DNA of 64,000 nt, taken from positions 38,927,200-38,991,199 of the forward strand of contig OX246744.1 of NCBI GenBank assembly GCA_945910005.1. Direction: 5' to 3'. Of this stretch, positions 24,101 to 35,915 are shown piece by piece. The translations under genes were made by a program, and so were the position numbers. This DNA comes from Isoperla grammatica (lineage: Eukaryota; Arthropoda; Insecta; Plecoptera; Perlodidae). The notes beneath the pieces were generated by a model. That model saw only the letters and a list, made by a program, of their open reading frames with translations, searched no databases and was not told the origin of the DNA. Numbering within the stretch: position 1 is the stretch's first letter; each line of letters begins with the position of its first letter.

Positions 24101-25878
24101 CGTGTCCTAATTAAAACACCGCCTTGCAATATTTGAAGTTCGCAGTGATTTCCACGAAATTAGCCTTCAATTGGGCTGTGTGTAGGACGTGTCCTAATTA
24201 AAACACCGCCTTGCAATATTTGAAGTTCGCTATGATTTCCACGAAATTAGCCTTCAATTGGGCTGTGTGTAGGACGTGTCCTAATCAAAACACCGCCTTG
24301 CAATATTTGAAGTTCGCTATGATTTCCACGAAATTAGCCTTCAATTGGGCTGTGTGTAGGACGTGTCCTAATTAAAACACCGCCTTGCAATATTTGAAGT
24401 TCGCAGTGATTTCCACGAAATTAGCCTTCAATTGGGCTGTATGTAGGACGTGTCCTATTTAAAACACCGCCTTGCAATATTTGAAGTTCGCAGTGATTTC
24501 CACGAAATTAGCCTTCAATTGGGCTGTATGTAGGACGTGTCCTATTTAAAACACCGCCTTGCAATATTTGAAGTTCGCTTTGATTTCCACGAAATTAGCC
24601 TTCAATTGGGCTGTGTGTAGGACGGGTCCTAATTAAAACACCGCCTTGCAATATTTGAAGTTCGCAGTGATTTCCACGAAATTAGCTTTCAATTGGGCTG
24701 TGTGTAGGACGTGTCCTAATTAAAACACCGCCTTGCAATATTTGAAGTTCGCTTTGATTTCCACGAAGTTAGCCTTCAATAGGGCTGTGTGTAGGACGTG
24801 TCCTAATTAAAACACCGCCTTGCAATATTTGAAGTTCGCTTTGATTTCCACGAAATTAGCCTTCAATTGGGCTGTGTGTAGGACGTGTCCTAATTAAAAC
24901 ACCGCCTTGCAATATTTGAAGTTCGCTTTGATTTCCACGAAATTAGCCTTCAATTGGGCTGTGTGTAGGACGTGTCCTATTTAAAACACCGCCTTGCAAT
25001 ATTTGAAGTTCGCTTTGATTTCCACGAAGTTAGCCTTCAATAGGGCTGTGTGTAGGACGTGTCCTAATTAAAACACCGCCTTGCAATATTTGAAGTTCGC
25101 TATGATTTCCACGAAATTAGCCTTCAATTGGGCTGTGTGTAGGACGTGTCCTAATTAAAACACCGCCTTGCAATATTTGAAGTTCGCTATGATTTCCACG
25201 AAATTAGCCTTCAATTGGGCTGTGTGTAGGACGTGTCCTATTTAAAACACCGCCTTGCAATATTTGAAGTTCGCTTTGATTTCCACGAAGTTAGCCTTCA
25301 ATAGGGCTGTGTGTAGGACGTGTCCTTATAAAAACACCGCCTTGCAATATTTGAAGTTCGCTATGATTTCCACGAAATTAGCCTTCAATTGGGCTGTGTG
25401 TAGGACGTGTCCTAATTAAAACACCGCCTTGCAATATTTGAAGTTCGCTATGATTTCCACGAAATTAGCCTTCAATTGGGCTGTGTGTAGGACGTGTCCT
25501 ATTTAAAACACCGCCTTGCAATATTTGAAGTTAGCAGTGATTTCCACGAAATTAGCCTTCAATTGGGCTGTGTGTAGGACGTGTCCTAATTAAAACACCG
25601 CCTTGCAATATTTGAAGTTCGCTATGATTTCCACGAAATTAGCCTTCAATTGGGCTGTGTGTAGGACGTGTCCTAATCAAAACACCGCCTTGCAATATTT
25701 GAAGTTCGCTATGATTTCCACGAAATTAGCCTTCAATTGGGCGGTGTGTAGGACGTGTCCTAATCAAAACACCGCCTTGCAATATTTGAAGTTCGCTATG
25801 ATTTCCACGAAATTAGCCTTCAATTGGGCTGTGCGTAGGACGTGTCCTAAAGTTAAGACCACTTGTGAATCCGGACCC
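21150..25878. mobile_element. Inverted-repeat element carrying the 87 bp array
   Basis: Imperfect inverted ends: GAGCCCGGATTTACAA on the left and TTGTGAATCCGGACCC on the right. The copy of element E at 57162-58545 reads through without it (empty site near 57706). The right arm holds a short version (about 36563-36905) with one array unit. Confidence 0.6.
21427..25850. repeat. 87 bp tandem array (about 51 copies)
   Basis: Units start CGCCTTGCAATATTTGAAGT and are 87 bp apart. They differ at a few positions only: CTATGAT, CAGTGAT, GTGTGAT or CTTTGAT near base 23, and AATTAAAA, AATCAAAA or ATTTAAAA near base 77. These variants recur in runs, pointing to block duplication. Since 87 is a multiple of three, short open frames appear. 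The right arm has a single unit at about 36590-36665. Confidence 0.95.
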
Positions 25879-26453
25879 AGTCTACTATAAATAATCTTAA
25901 TCAAAAGACAAGGGACAAAATGACACCGAAGTGATCGCACGGTGACATTATAAATAAAAACTATAGAAGTAATAAGAATAGAAATAGAATTCTGTGACAC
26001 AGATAGATAATGTGTTACTTATTCAATATTATGATGATAATAATTTAAAGTGTAATTTGATGAAACCATTGGCACCTTATGAAACCCAATGACCAACATC
26101 AGTACCAAGGGTACCCCAAAAACAATGATTATTGCAGGGTGATATTGAGAAATAATATTCACACTTACAACATTAGATAATAGAATAATATTCAATAAGA
26201 TTATTGTTATGAATAGTATAATTTAGTAAAGTCACTGAGGCGTTGTTCAAGAGACTATTGTCTGTCTCCGCCGTGCTGGCAACTTAGGTTGACAGTTGAT
26301 GATGGCTTTACGACGTCATGTACGTAAACAACCATAGCAATGTTCAGAGTGAGCGTAATAGTACAGTCAATAATGAAGAATTAAGAAAAACACTCGTTAG
26401 TATCAGCCGTGCTTGGCGATGACTGCACACGTTGATGTTGGTTTATGTAACTA

Positions 26454-26964
26454 GGAAAACGCTCTGTTTGACGCGTTGATAAGCGAGCGCGTCCATATCT
26501 ACGAACATTCTAGCGAAAAGATCTCAAAGCTAATAAAAACAACAATTAACAACAATTCAAGAATGTGCATTTCAAACTTTTTTCTAATTTCCATAGCTAT
26601 TATACTTCCCGATATTGTTGAATGCAGTGCAAGTGCAATTTGCGTTGCTAAGAATTTTCGTTGTCATTCTGTCTATAGTGTTTTTGCGGTGGTCCGCCAC
26701 CGTTACTAACAGTAAATGAGTGTAACTTTGTAACTTTTCGAACGATTTTGCCTCAAAACTATACACCTTCAATCCACATCGAGGCTTGTGGATGGCCAAA
26801 ATTACAAGTTGATCGGACTTTCCGTTCGACCGCTATCGACAGACATAAAAACAAAACAAAAAACAAACAGACTGAAATGCCATAAGAGTCTAGTACAAAA
26901 AAAACAAAAAAAAAAACAGAACGAAGTGCCATAAGAGTCTCGTGGAGACGCTCGCTTCGCTCGC
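26454..26964 (+). mobile_element. R1 repeat, copy 2
   Basis: Starts GGAAAACGCTCTG and ends CGCTTCGCTCGC. Same family as 3385-4165. The right arm reads straight through at about 36010-36030, so it inserted after the arms formed or was lost there. Confidence 0.65.
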
Positions 26965-26983
26965 TTAATTAATGTAAACACTA

Positions 26984-27479
26984 GGAAAACGCTCTGTCTG
27001 ACGCGTTGATAAGCGAGCGCGTCCATATCTACGAACGTTTTGGCGAAAAGATCTCAAAGCTAATAAAAACAACAATAAACAACAATTCAAGAATGTGCAT
27101 TTCAAAATTTTGTCTAATTTCCATAGCTATTATACTTCCCGATATTGTTGAATGCAGTGCAATTTGCGTTGCTAAGAATTTTCGTTGTCTGTCTAGTGTT
27201 TTCGCGGCGGTCCGCCACCGTTACTAACAGTTATTGAGTGTAACTTTGTAACTTTTCAAACGATTTTGCCTCAAAACTATACACCTTCAATCCACATCGA
27301 GGCTTGTGGATGGTCCAAATTTCCAGTTGATCGGACTTTCCGTTCGACCGCTATCGACAGACATAAAAACAAAACAAAAACTAACAGCATGAAGTGCCAT
27401 AAGAGTCTAGTACAAAAAAAAAAAAAAAAAACAGAACGTAGTGCCATAAGAGTCTCGTGGAGACGCTCGCTTCGCTCGC
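26984..27479 (+). mobile_element. R1 repeat, copy 3
   Basis: Same start and end as the preceding copy and separated from it by only about 20 bp, of which about 14 bp match the uninterrupted right arm. Closely similar in sequence to copy 2. Confidence 0.65.
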
Positions 27480-27569
27480 TTAATTAACTCTGGTAGGAAG
27501 TCTATTGAAAGGATATAACAAATAACAATGATAATGACTGAACATCCATAGGAATGTTCAGGAGTACTT

Positions 27570-28415
27570 ATCAGCCGCAGCCTCAGCCTTCTCTCCGGTA
27601 TAAGGTGAGTCAGGCCAGGTAGGGGGTGTGTCCGGGATGCGCAAGCTCGCCAGAACCGTCCCTAGGCGTCCGTCCGTCAGCCGCAGCCTCAGCCTTCTCT
27701 CCGGTATAGGGTGAGTCAAGCCAGGTAGGGGGTGTGTCCGGGATGCGCAAGCTCGCCAGAACCGTCCCTAGGCGTCCGTCCGTCAGCCGCAGCCTCAGCC
27801 TTCTCTCCGGTATAGGGTGAGTCAAGCCAGGTAGGGGGTGTGTCCGGGATGCGCAAGCTCGCCAGAACCGTCCCCAGGCGTCCGTCCGTCAGCCGCAGCC
27901 TCAGCCTTCTCTCCGGTATAGGGTGAGTCAGGCCAGGTAGGGGGTGTGTCCGGGATGCGCCAGCTCGCCAGAACCGTCCCCAGGCGTCCGTACGTCAGCC
28001 GCAGCCTCAGCCTTCTCTCCGGTATAGGGTGAGTCAAGCCAGGTAGGGGGTGTGTCCGGGATGCGCCAGCTCGCCAGAACCGTCCCCAGGCGTCCGTCCG
28101 TCAGCCGCAGCCTCAGCCTTCTCTCCGGTATAGGGTGAATCAGGCCAGGTAGGGGGTGTGTGCGGGATGCGCCAGCTCGCCAGAACCGTCCCCAGGCGTC
28201 CGTCCGTCAGCCGCAGCCTCAGCCTTCTCTCCGGTATAGGGTGAGTCAGGCCAGGTAGGGGGTGTGTGCGGGATGAGCCAGAACCGTCCCCAGGCGTCCG
28301 TCCGTCAGCCGCAGCCTCAGCCTTCTCTCCGGTATAGGGTGAGTCAGGCCAGGTAGGGGGTGTGTGCGGGATGCGCCAGCTCGCCAGAACCGTCCCCAGG
28401 CGTCAGTCCGTCACG
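27570..28415. repeat. 106 bp tandem array in element E, left (8 copies)
   Basis: Units contain CTTCTCTCCGGTATAGGGTG and CAGAACCGTCCCCAGGCGTC, GC-rich unlike the surroundings. Eight units, one lacking about 13 bp near 28276. The right arm also has 8 units (35069-35915), while the 57162-58545 copy has about one. Confidence 0.93.
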
Positions 28416-28839
28416 CCAGGAATCAGCAGCCGTCGTAGTCGTCTCTCGTAGTTCCGGTTTATGTTCCGAGTATCGGAACAACAGTCGATCTCCTGTCGCA
28501 ACTATGTAAGTGTTCGTTCAAGGAATACTTCCGTCCAAGACGCTAGTGCAGACAATGTGTGCCTAACTGTCACAACAGTCTCAGTAGCTCCGCCGTCGAC
28601 TAGGTTTCCTGTACGTGCACACGCAATCACTACCCTCAATCGAGGTAATGCTCGGACGATCGCTCGACTACCACTGACTCGTTATCTTTTCCTACGCCCG
28701 TCTTCTGCTTATCTATGCGGCGAGGGGTAGTACCGTACGATTCAAAAGTTATTCCCATAACATCGTGTTTGGATCAATCATTATAAAACTATGGCTATCT
28801 CATATTTTGCAGGCATTTTGTTTCAGAAAAATAGTTTAC

Positions 28840-29040
28840 AGTAACTATGGTGAAAGATTTAACTTTTTGAACGATTTTGTTACAAAACTTTACACTTTCA
28901 ATCCACATCGAGGCTTGTGGATGATCCAAATTTAACGTTGATCGGACTTTCCGTTCCACCGCTATCGATAGGCATATAAATAAACAAAAACAGAACGCGT
29001 GCCATAAAAGTCTAATGGAGACACTCACTTCGCTAGGGCC
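28840..29040 (-). repeat. R1-related fragment next to element E, left
   Basis: Contains the TCCACATCGAGGCTTGTGGA block and ends in a CTTCGCTAGGGCC version of the R1 terminus. Mirrored at 34441-34650, so it predates the duplication. Confidence 0.6.
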
Positions 29041-29284
29041 GGTTTCACCAGCATTGATTTTTGTCGAGTTCAGCTTGAACCTGAATGTTACCAATTCGAC
29101 AAAAACAATTACTTGAACCTGTTTTATTTCTCATATATCTCCAATTTTTGTTGTTTTGGTTACCTAAGCATTGTCACTTCATGTTTATTATTTTCAGAGA
29201 GATGGAAATAACTTCTCTTAATGCCACTAATTGCCTTTTGTTATACCATGAAGTTTAAAATAATCCATGTAACGATTGGTATAC

Positions 29285-29805
29285 ATGTTTGTTTACTCAT
29301 AGTACAGATGTATTTTTATGTAAAAATTATTACACAAAAACTGCAAATGCATTGTTAGATCATGGATTTATAATAGTAACTCCATGGTTAGATAGAACCC
29401 TCGATGCCCACCGTTCAGATTTGTGATGATAATCTCCAAAGCAGATCTGTCACTGCCTTCTGTACGTATTAGGCACAAGCAGAGTACAAGTTGTCCAGTA
29501 GGCAATGGCTAAACAATTGACTGTAAATATCATTGGCTTTTATTATCAATCTGACAAAATCTTCCTTCAATATCCTTCATATTTGCCATTAATAGGAAGC
29601 AATCGCATACAAATAGGATTTAAATGTGTATCTTGTTTGATATCATCACTTAAACTATCAGTAAATCGGCGTATGAAGCAATACATTATCAATAAAACAA
29701 TTAACTCTTAATGCAGGCAGTGGATTTTGCAGTTCAAAGTTGGTGTTAGTGTCGTTCAACTGAACTTGGCCAAAGTTGATCTTGGTGAAATCGGCCGAGC
29801 AAAGA
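29285..29805. other. Start of central spacer
   Basis: Mirror symmetry stops at about 29284. AT-rich DNA with no recognised gene up to the foldback at 29806. Confidence 0.5.
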
Positions 29806-30169
29806 ATATCTTTACGTCAAAAACCGCAGCAAACTGTCATGTTTTCATTATATCTCAATTCTCAAGAATACACCTCGAAACCGAAAACCTGCGAAATAAG
29901 CATGCTGAGGTTTGGTAAGCTCTACAAACTGAATGATAAATGTACCTACATTTATATCAGTATGACTGTAATTCATATTTCATTAATAATTTTATAAAAA
30001 GTGTATCATAATCATACTGATTATAATATTAAGTATATTTATATATTTATATTTATCATTCAGTTTGTAGGGCTCACCAAACCACAGCATGATCGCAGAT
30101 TTCGATTTCGAGGTCCATTTTTGAGATATAATTACACGATAATTTACTGCGGTTTTGACGTAAAGGTAT
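29806..30169. mobile_element. Foldback element, copy 1
   Basis: The arms begin ATATCTTTACGTCAAAAACC and close with the inverse, GCGGTTTTGACGTAAAGGTAT, pairing through CAAACTGAATGATAAATGTA near the centre. Related copy at 32358-32709. No protein. Confidence 0.65.
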
Positions 30170-30190
30170 CTTTCGTTTTTAAAAACCACC

Positions 30191-30360
30191 CGCTTGACAA
30201 TAGCGAAGACAGGGGCCAAGGATTCAGTCAACCCGCTTGACAAAAGCGAAGACAGGGGCCAAGGATTCAGTCAACCCGCTTGACAATAGCGAAGACAGGG
30301 GCCAAGGATTCAGTCAACCCGCTTGACAATAGCGAAGACAGGGGCCAAGGATTCAGTCAT
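30191..30360. repeat. 43 bp tandem repeat (4 copies)
   Basis: Units starting CGCTTGACAATAGCGAAGAC at 30191, 30234, 30277 and 30320, nearly identical. Confidence 0.93.
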
Positions 30361-30515
30361 TGTTCAAAGGGTCGGCATAATTATATCTTGCTCAAAAAAG
30401 TTGACCATCACTAAATGAAACAGCTATTTTACTACTTTTCTTACTGATAACTCCTTCAAATAGGGATAACCAAACACCGTAAATATGTCAACTCGAAGAC
30501 CACATTCCGGTCGAT

Positions 30516-30516
30516 C

Positions 30517-30597
<81 letters not shown>
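30516..30597. repeat. (CAA)n microsatellite
   Basis: About 27 uninterrupted CAA triplets. Confidence 0.97.
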
Positions 30598-30663
30598 ATT
30601 AATATTTCAGGAGATTAAAGCTATCATATCCTAGGCTATAATATTATTATCTAATAATATAAA

Positions 30664-31328
30664 GGCGCGTCTCCACTGCGTCGGCAAAAGCCGCTCGGCC
30701 TGGCCGAATCGTTTCACGACTAATGTCGGTAAATATCAAAGGAAAAAATCGTGCCGAATGCCTCGTCGAGCTCAAGGAACCAATCAGGGTGGTATGGTGG
30801 AAGGGGTAGATTTGAACGCGTGCAACTTAAAATATAAACCTAACATTGCCTATCGTGGGTCCAACTGCCACCCCCAGTGCATGCATTGTCATTGACTGGC
30901 AATTGGACGCTGACTGAGTGACAAAGGGATTACACATGCACACATGCAGTTGTAGTACACCTGAAGTTGAAGTTTGTATCCTGTTAACCAATTTTGGGAC
31001 CAATTGAATTCATAAAATATTGGAAATCACAACTTGACGTTCTAAAAAAGTTTATAAAAACCCCATTGCACCTATATTCGAGGATTAACAGATCAATATC
31101 AGACATTTATTAGATCACTTGTACTGTATCTGTCCCTACTGCGGAAACTCGGACCCAAAAGCGTGGTTTACGGCGTTTTTTTTATTTGCTGCAACAATTA
31201 TAAATGCTACTGAGGCTATGAGTAAGTCTCGTCGTCATACATTTTCTCCAAGCCATTCGGCTATAGCCGCGCGGCTTTTGCAACGCGGCCAGGCCGATCG
31301 GCCAAGCCGACGCAGTGGAGACGTGCCT
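30664..31328. mobile_element. Inverted-repeat DNA element
   Basis: Ends GGCGCGTCTCCACTGCGTCG and CGACGCAGTGGAGACGTGCC are inverted, and TAATAATATAAA stands on both sides (30652-30663 and 31329-31340). The sub-terminal TTGGCCGATCGGCC region near the right end is also self-complementary. No transposase recognised; superfamily not assigned. Confidence 0.7.
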
Positions 31329-31386
31329 TAATAATATAAAAGTCCTGATGGCGTGCTTGGAAATGTCAAACTTATGTATTATATTG

Positions 31387-31520
31387 TCAGAGATGGGCAA
31401 AATACTCAAAAAAATGTATTTGAAATACAAAATACAAAATACTTCACAACACAGTATTTTCAAATACAAGATAAAAATACATTGACAATTTTGTATTTCA
31501 AATACAAAATACATTGCTGG
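31387..31520. mobile_element. hAT-like miniature element fragment
   Basis: Begins CAGAGATGGGCAAAATACTC and continues with self-complementary TATTTGAAATACAAAATAC stretches, a pattern of hAT-derived miniature elements. The right end is unclear. Confidence 0.4.
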
Positions 31521-32235
31521 AAATAATGGTAGGTAAGTAGTAAATAAATAAACGTGAATTTCAAAATAATTTTTTTTTAATTCGATTACATTTTATAGTA
31601 ATATTTTAGTAACGTATACATTACTAACATAGGCCTACCAATAGTAATTTAAGGCATTTAGGCTTTCTATTTGGTGTAGGCAGAGGCCTTGATTGATAAT
31701 CAAAGGTTCTATGTATACTGTACTATGAATATTTCAATCTTGTGTCCATTCCTCTTGCAAATTATAGTCTCTCAAATGTTGAAAGAATTTAACAAAAATA
31801 TTGAATAATTACATTTCGTTGTGAAGTAGGATTGCATTTTGTATGGAGTAGTCCAGTAGTACTCCACTACTTGTATAGTTGTAGTTACGGAGGGAGGGCT
31901 GAACTGACTAGCTAGGGGTGATTTGCTTTGAGAAGAACCAACTTTTTAAATGAACTGTTGGATAACAAGTGCCGGCGTGGAGTGTTTATTAGTGATGCAA
32001 ATGAAAAACGTCGTTTCACTGGTGCAGATGAAGGCAAACTGGCCGCGATTCTAAATCACGAATATCTCAAGAACGAGTTAAATAACATCGTCTTTGTACT
32101 GCCTGTTTTAATAATTGTTTAATTATCTACAATGTGATACATAACTTAAACCTGTTTAGTTTCATGTTTATCTACTGCACCATGTTTTAGGGAACGGTGA
32201 TAGTCTACAAAAATAAAATAGACTATCACCGTTCC

Positions 32236-33184
32236 CAGTACTCAGCACTTTGCGACCATTTTCGTTTACAAACCTTAGAAAGCCGCCGTAAAACAACAGA
32301 TGTTACTTTTCTTCACAAAATCATTCACGGCCACATTGACTCAAAATTACTCGAATCTACCTCTACGTCAAAAACCGCAGAAAAGTTTCAAGTTTTAATT
32401 ATATCTCAAGATTGGAACACAACATCAAAAATCTGAGACAACATAGCGCTGTGGTTTGGTAATCCCTACACACTGAATGATAAATGTATTTAACGTTATC
32501 ATCAGTATGACTGTGATAACTAATTCCTTAGTAATTTAAGAAAATCGTTATCACAGTCATACTGATGATAACGTTAAATGCATTTATCATTCAGTGTGTA
32601 GGGTTTACCAAACCACAGCGCTATGTAGTCTCAGATTTTTGATGTTGTGTTTCAATCTTGAGATATAGTTAAAACATGAAAATTTTCTGCGGTTTTTGAC
32701 GTAGAGGTATCCTTCGCTCTTAACTTTCACATCCCCTCAAGATGCACGAGAAATCCGCCAACGTTTAGCATTCCACGCTGTCGCATCGATCCCTGCAAGT
32801 TCTCTCATATAAACCGACTTCAATCAACTTACAATAGTTTAGTTGCAAAATGTGCCGATTTGGATATTTTACAAATGAAGCTGGATGCTTTCAAATCCGC
32901 TCTATCTACACAAATCTAATAACTAGACTGTTCCTTTCTCTTTCTCTTTTATCTTTCACTCAAATTTATTTAAATTTAAATTTATGTTTAACTGTTGCCG
33001 ACATACACTGCTATGCCTGTGTGAATATTATGTAGTGTACGTCTAGCTGTATTTCTTTTCGTTAATTCTCCAGTACTTATATTTGTATTTGTTTGTAATT
33101 GCACTTGTCCTTGTATAACTCTATTATATTGCACTTGTGGGTCTCGTGACCTGTTGTCAATAAATAATAAATAAAATAAAATAT
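32236..33184 (+). pseudogene. Non-LTR retrotransposon 3' end (reverse transcriptase C-terminus), broken
   Basis: Two coding pieces match the conserved C-terminal region of CR1/Jockey-like ORF2. The first (about 32236-32357) includes RLQTLESRRKTTDVTFLHKI; the second (32710-32919) includes NFHIPSRCTRNPPTF and ends at TAA 32917-32919. A foldback element separates them. The 3' region ends in an A-rich AATAAATAATAAATAAA tail near 33161-33184. The upstream reverse transcriptase core and endonuclease are absent, so this is a 5'-truncated dead copy. Family placement is from motif memory, not a search. Confidence 0.7.
32358..32709. mobile_element. Foldback element, copy 2, inside the LINE
   Basis: The arms TACCTCTACGTCAAAAACCG and their inverse close at 32709, pairing over about 170 bp around AATTCCTTAG near 32525. 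Same family as 29806-30169. It splits the LINE coding sequence. Confidence 0.8.
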
Positions 33185-33230
33185 AGGTTTTCCAATCGTA
33201 CAATAGGAAAGATAGGAGAATAGCGTAGAA

Positions 33231-34069
33231 CAGAGTTTCTCAAAGTGTGGTCCGCGGACCCCCAGGGGTCTGCGAGCCCATACTAGGTGGTCCGCGGAGC
33301 TAGCTTAAGGCCTAAGGAATGGGAAAAAACAATTATAGACTGCTGTTTATTAACGTTATTTTGTGTTTGAAATTAATAGCACTTTCTATATCACGCTTCC
33401 TATAAACGCAGAACCCATGATTATATTGGTCAATCTCAATTGGCAGGAGTAGGCAGTGTAGCTGTCACCGTGACGTGAAACCGAGAGCGCGTCTACAGAG
33501 GGTTGCCGTGGGAAGGGGGAGGAATGAATCACGCGGATGCGACCATAACAAACAGCCACTTGACTTACTCAGTATACCTACACTCACACAGTGACTAGCA
33601 AGACTAGTTGGCACCAAAAATAAACCAAAAATAGACACCACGCGAAGTGCTACAGTGCAGTGTTTTTGGTATATACGTAATATTAAATGTACAATATTAA
33701 AATTAATAATATCAAATTGAGTTTAGGTCTCTAGTAATCAGCTATGGATCGTTGGTTAAAGACGGGTACTGTACGTGCAACTCAAGTGTCTATTAAAACT
33801 AATGGAGACGGCAGACAGGCCCTTGTCCCACCTAACCTTGAAGAGACGTCTTGCTCAAAATCTAGTGATGGTGCCAATATAGCCAAAAAAACGCAAATAG
33901 TGTGATAAATATTTAAACCTGGGATTTGTGCAAGCGGGTACAGACATTGAACAGAATCCGCAATGTGTTTTGTGTTACGAAATACTTTCCAATGAAGCAA
34001 TGAAACCTGCTAAGTTGCGTAGGCATTTAGAAACAAAACACTCCGAGTTTTCTGGTAAGTCAGTATAAT
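33231..34069 (+). pseudogene. hAT (ZBED/Charlie-like) transposase 5' remnant
   Basis: A hAT-type terminus, CAGAGTTTCTCAAAGTGTGG, at 33231 leads into GGTCCGCGGACCCCC. A start at 33743 opens with MDRWLKTG, and after a frameshift near 33890 and a TAG comes a BED zinc finger: NPQCVLCYEILSNEAMKPAK then RRHLETKH (about 33920-34055). The catalytic part is missing where the right arm begins. hAT transposases cut and paste DNA in the nucleus; this copy is dead. Confidence 0.75.
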
Positions 34070-34440
34070 TTTTTAAAATATAAGGCAATGAAATGAAAAA
34101 GTCAAAAAATAAAATTGAAAAAATTGCAACAGGCACTACAAATGAATAAGCAACCATTGCATCATATGCTGTTTCTCTGTTGATTATACCAATCATTATA
34201 TACCAATCGTTACATGGATTATTTTAAACTTCATGGTATTACAAAAGGCAATAAGTGGCATTAAGAGAAGTTATTTCCATCTCTCTGTAAATAATAAACA
34301 TGCAGTGACAATACTTAGGTAACCAAAACAACAAAAATTGGAGATATGTGAGAAATTAAACAGGTTAAAGTAATTGTTTTTGTCGAATTGGTAACATTCA
34401 GGCTCAAGCTGAACTCGACAAAAATCAATGCTGGTGAAAC

Positions 34441-34650
34441 CGGCCCTAGCGAAGCGAGCGTCTCCATTAGACTTTTATGACACGCGTTCTGTTTTTGTTT
34501 ATTTATATGCCTATCGATAGCGGTGGAACGGAAAGTCCGATCAACTTTAAATTTGGATCATCCACAAGCCTCGATGTGGATTGAAAGTGTATAGTTTTGT
34601 AACAAAATCGTTCAAAAAGTTAAATCTTTCACCATAGTTACTGTAAACTA
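34441..34650 (+). repeat. R1-related fragment next to element E, right
   Basis: Mirror of 28840-29040, with CTAGCGAAGCGAGCGTCTCC at its start. Confidence 0.6.
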
Positions 34651-35068
34651 TTTTTCTGAAACAAAATGCCTGCAAAATATGAGATAGCCATAGTTTTATA
34701 ATGATTGATCCAAACACGATGTTATGGGCATAACTTTTGAATCGTACGGTACTACCCCGCTCACCCCTCGCCGCATAGATAAGCAGAAGACGGGCGTAGG
34801 AAAAGATAACGAGTCAGTGGTAGTCGAGCGATCGTCCGAGCATCACCTCGATTGAGGGAAGTGATTGCGTGTGCACGTATAGGAAACCTAGTCGACGGCG
34901 GAGCTACTGAGACTGTTGTGACAGTTTGGCTTACATCGTCTTGGACGGAAGTATTCCTTGAACGAACACTAACATAGTTGCGACAGGAGATCGACTGTTG
35001 TTCCGATACTCGGAACATAAACCGGAACTACGAGGGACGACTACGACGGCTGCTGATTCCTGGCGTGA

Positions 35069-35915
35069 CGGACGGACGCCTGGGGACGGTTCTGGCGAGC
35101 TGGCGCATCCCGCACACACCCCCTACCTGGCCTGACTCACCCTATACCGGAGAGAAGGCTGAGGCTGCGGCTGACGGACGGACGCCTGGGGACGGTTCTG
35201 GCGAGCTGGCGCATCCCGCACACACCCCCTACCTGGCCTGATTCACCCTATACCGGAGAGAAGGCTGAGGCTGCGGCTGACGGACGGACGCCTGGGGACG
35301 GTTCTGGCGAGCTGGCGCATCCCGCACACACCCCCTACCTGGCCTGATTCACCCTATACCGGAGAGAAGGCTGAGGCTGCGGCTGACGGACGGACGCCTG
35401 GGGACGGTTCTGGCGAGCTGGCGCATCCCGCACACACCCCCTACCTGGCCTGATTCACCCTATACCGGAGAGAAGGCTGAGGCTGCGGCTGACGGACGGA
35501 CGCCTGGGGACGGTTCTGGCGAGCTGGCGCATCCCGCACACACCCCCTACCTGACCTGATTCACCCTATACCGGAGAGAAGGCTGAGGCTGCGGCTGACG
35601 GACGGACGCCTGGGGACGGTTCTGGCGAGCTGGCGCATCCCGCACACACCCCCTACCTGGCTTGACTCACCCTATACCGGAGAGAAGGCTGAGGCTGCGG
35701 CTGACGGACGGACGCCTGGGGACGGTTCTGGCGAGCTGGCGCATCCCGCACACACCCCCTACCTGGCCTGACTCACCCTATACCGGAGAGAAGGCTGAGG
35801 CTGCGGCTGACGGACGGACGCCTGGGGACGGTTCTGGCGAGCTGGCGCATCCCGCACACACCCCCTACCTGGCCTGACTCACCCTATACCGGAGAGAAGG
35901 CTGAGGCTGCGGCTG
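35069..35915. repeat. 106 bp tandem array in element E, right (8 copies)
   Basis: Eight units with CCTGGGGACGGTTCTGGCGA, spaced 106 bp; the mirror of 27570-28415. Small open frames here come from the repeat. Confidence 0.93.

Larger units (their letters stand above)
20199..28762. mobile_element. LTR-like element E, left-arm copy, swollen by nested insertions
   Basis: Starts TGCTACGTGCCC and ends CCCATAACA, flanked by a 4 bp duplication TCGT (20195-20198 and 28763-28766). Two other copies have the same ends: 34720-37843 (ACGA, the mirror site) and 57162-58545 (GTAG). TG...CA ends, a short target duplication and no strong terminal inverted repeat resemble a solo LTR; a DNA transposon with 4 bp duplication is the alternative. 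Inside are a MITE, the 87 bp array, two R1 copies and the 106 bp array. No coding region. Confidence 0.8.
8668..29284 (+). repeat. Left arm of giant inverted duplication
   Basis: Segment after segment recurs in reverse complement in 34197-63377: the outer end (8690-8860 against 63195-63370), all four Ig-gene exons and their introns, the LTR-like element and the inner end (29040-29284 against 34197-34440). Some matching stretches are nearly identical and others diverged. The arms differ in tandem-array copy number and in private element insertions, so they have evolved separately for some time. Confidence 0.9.

Noticed and set aside
22645..25890. Small proteins from the 87 bp array (22645-22896, 25603-25890)
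   Set aside because: Repeat-derived frames with no start context or domain; the single-copy right arm has no such protein.
19817..29284. Downstream fibrinogen or lectin exon
   Set aside because: Looked for Cys/Trp-rich domain exons after the coiled coil in both arms; only nested repeats and arrays were found.
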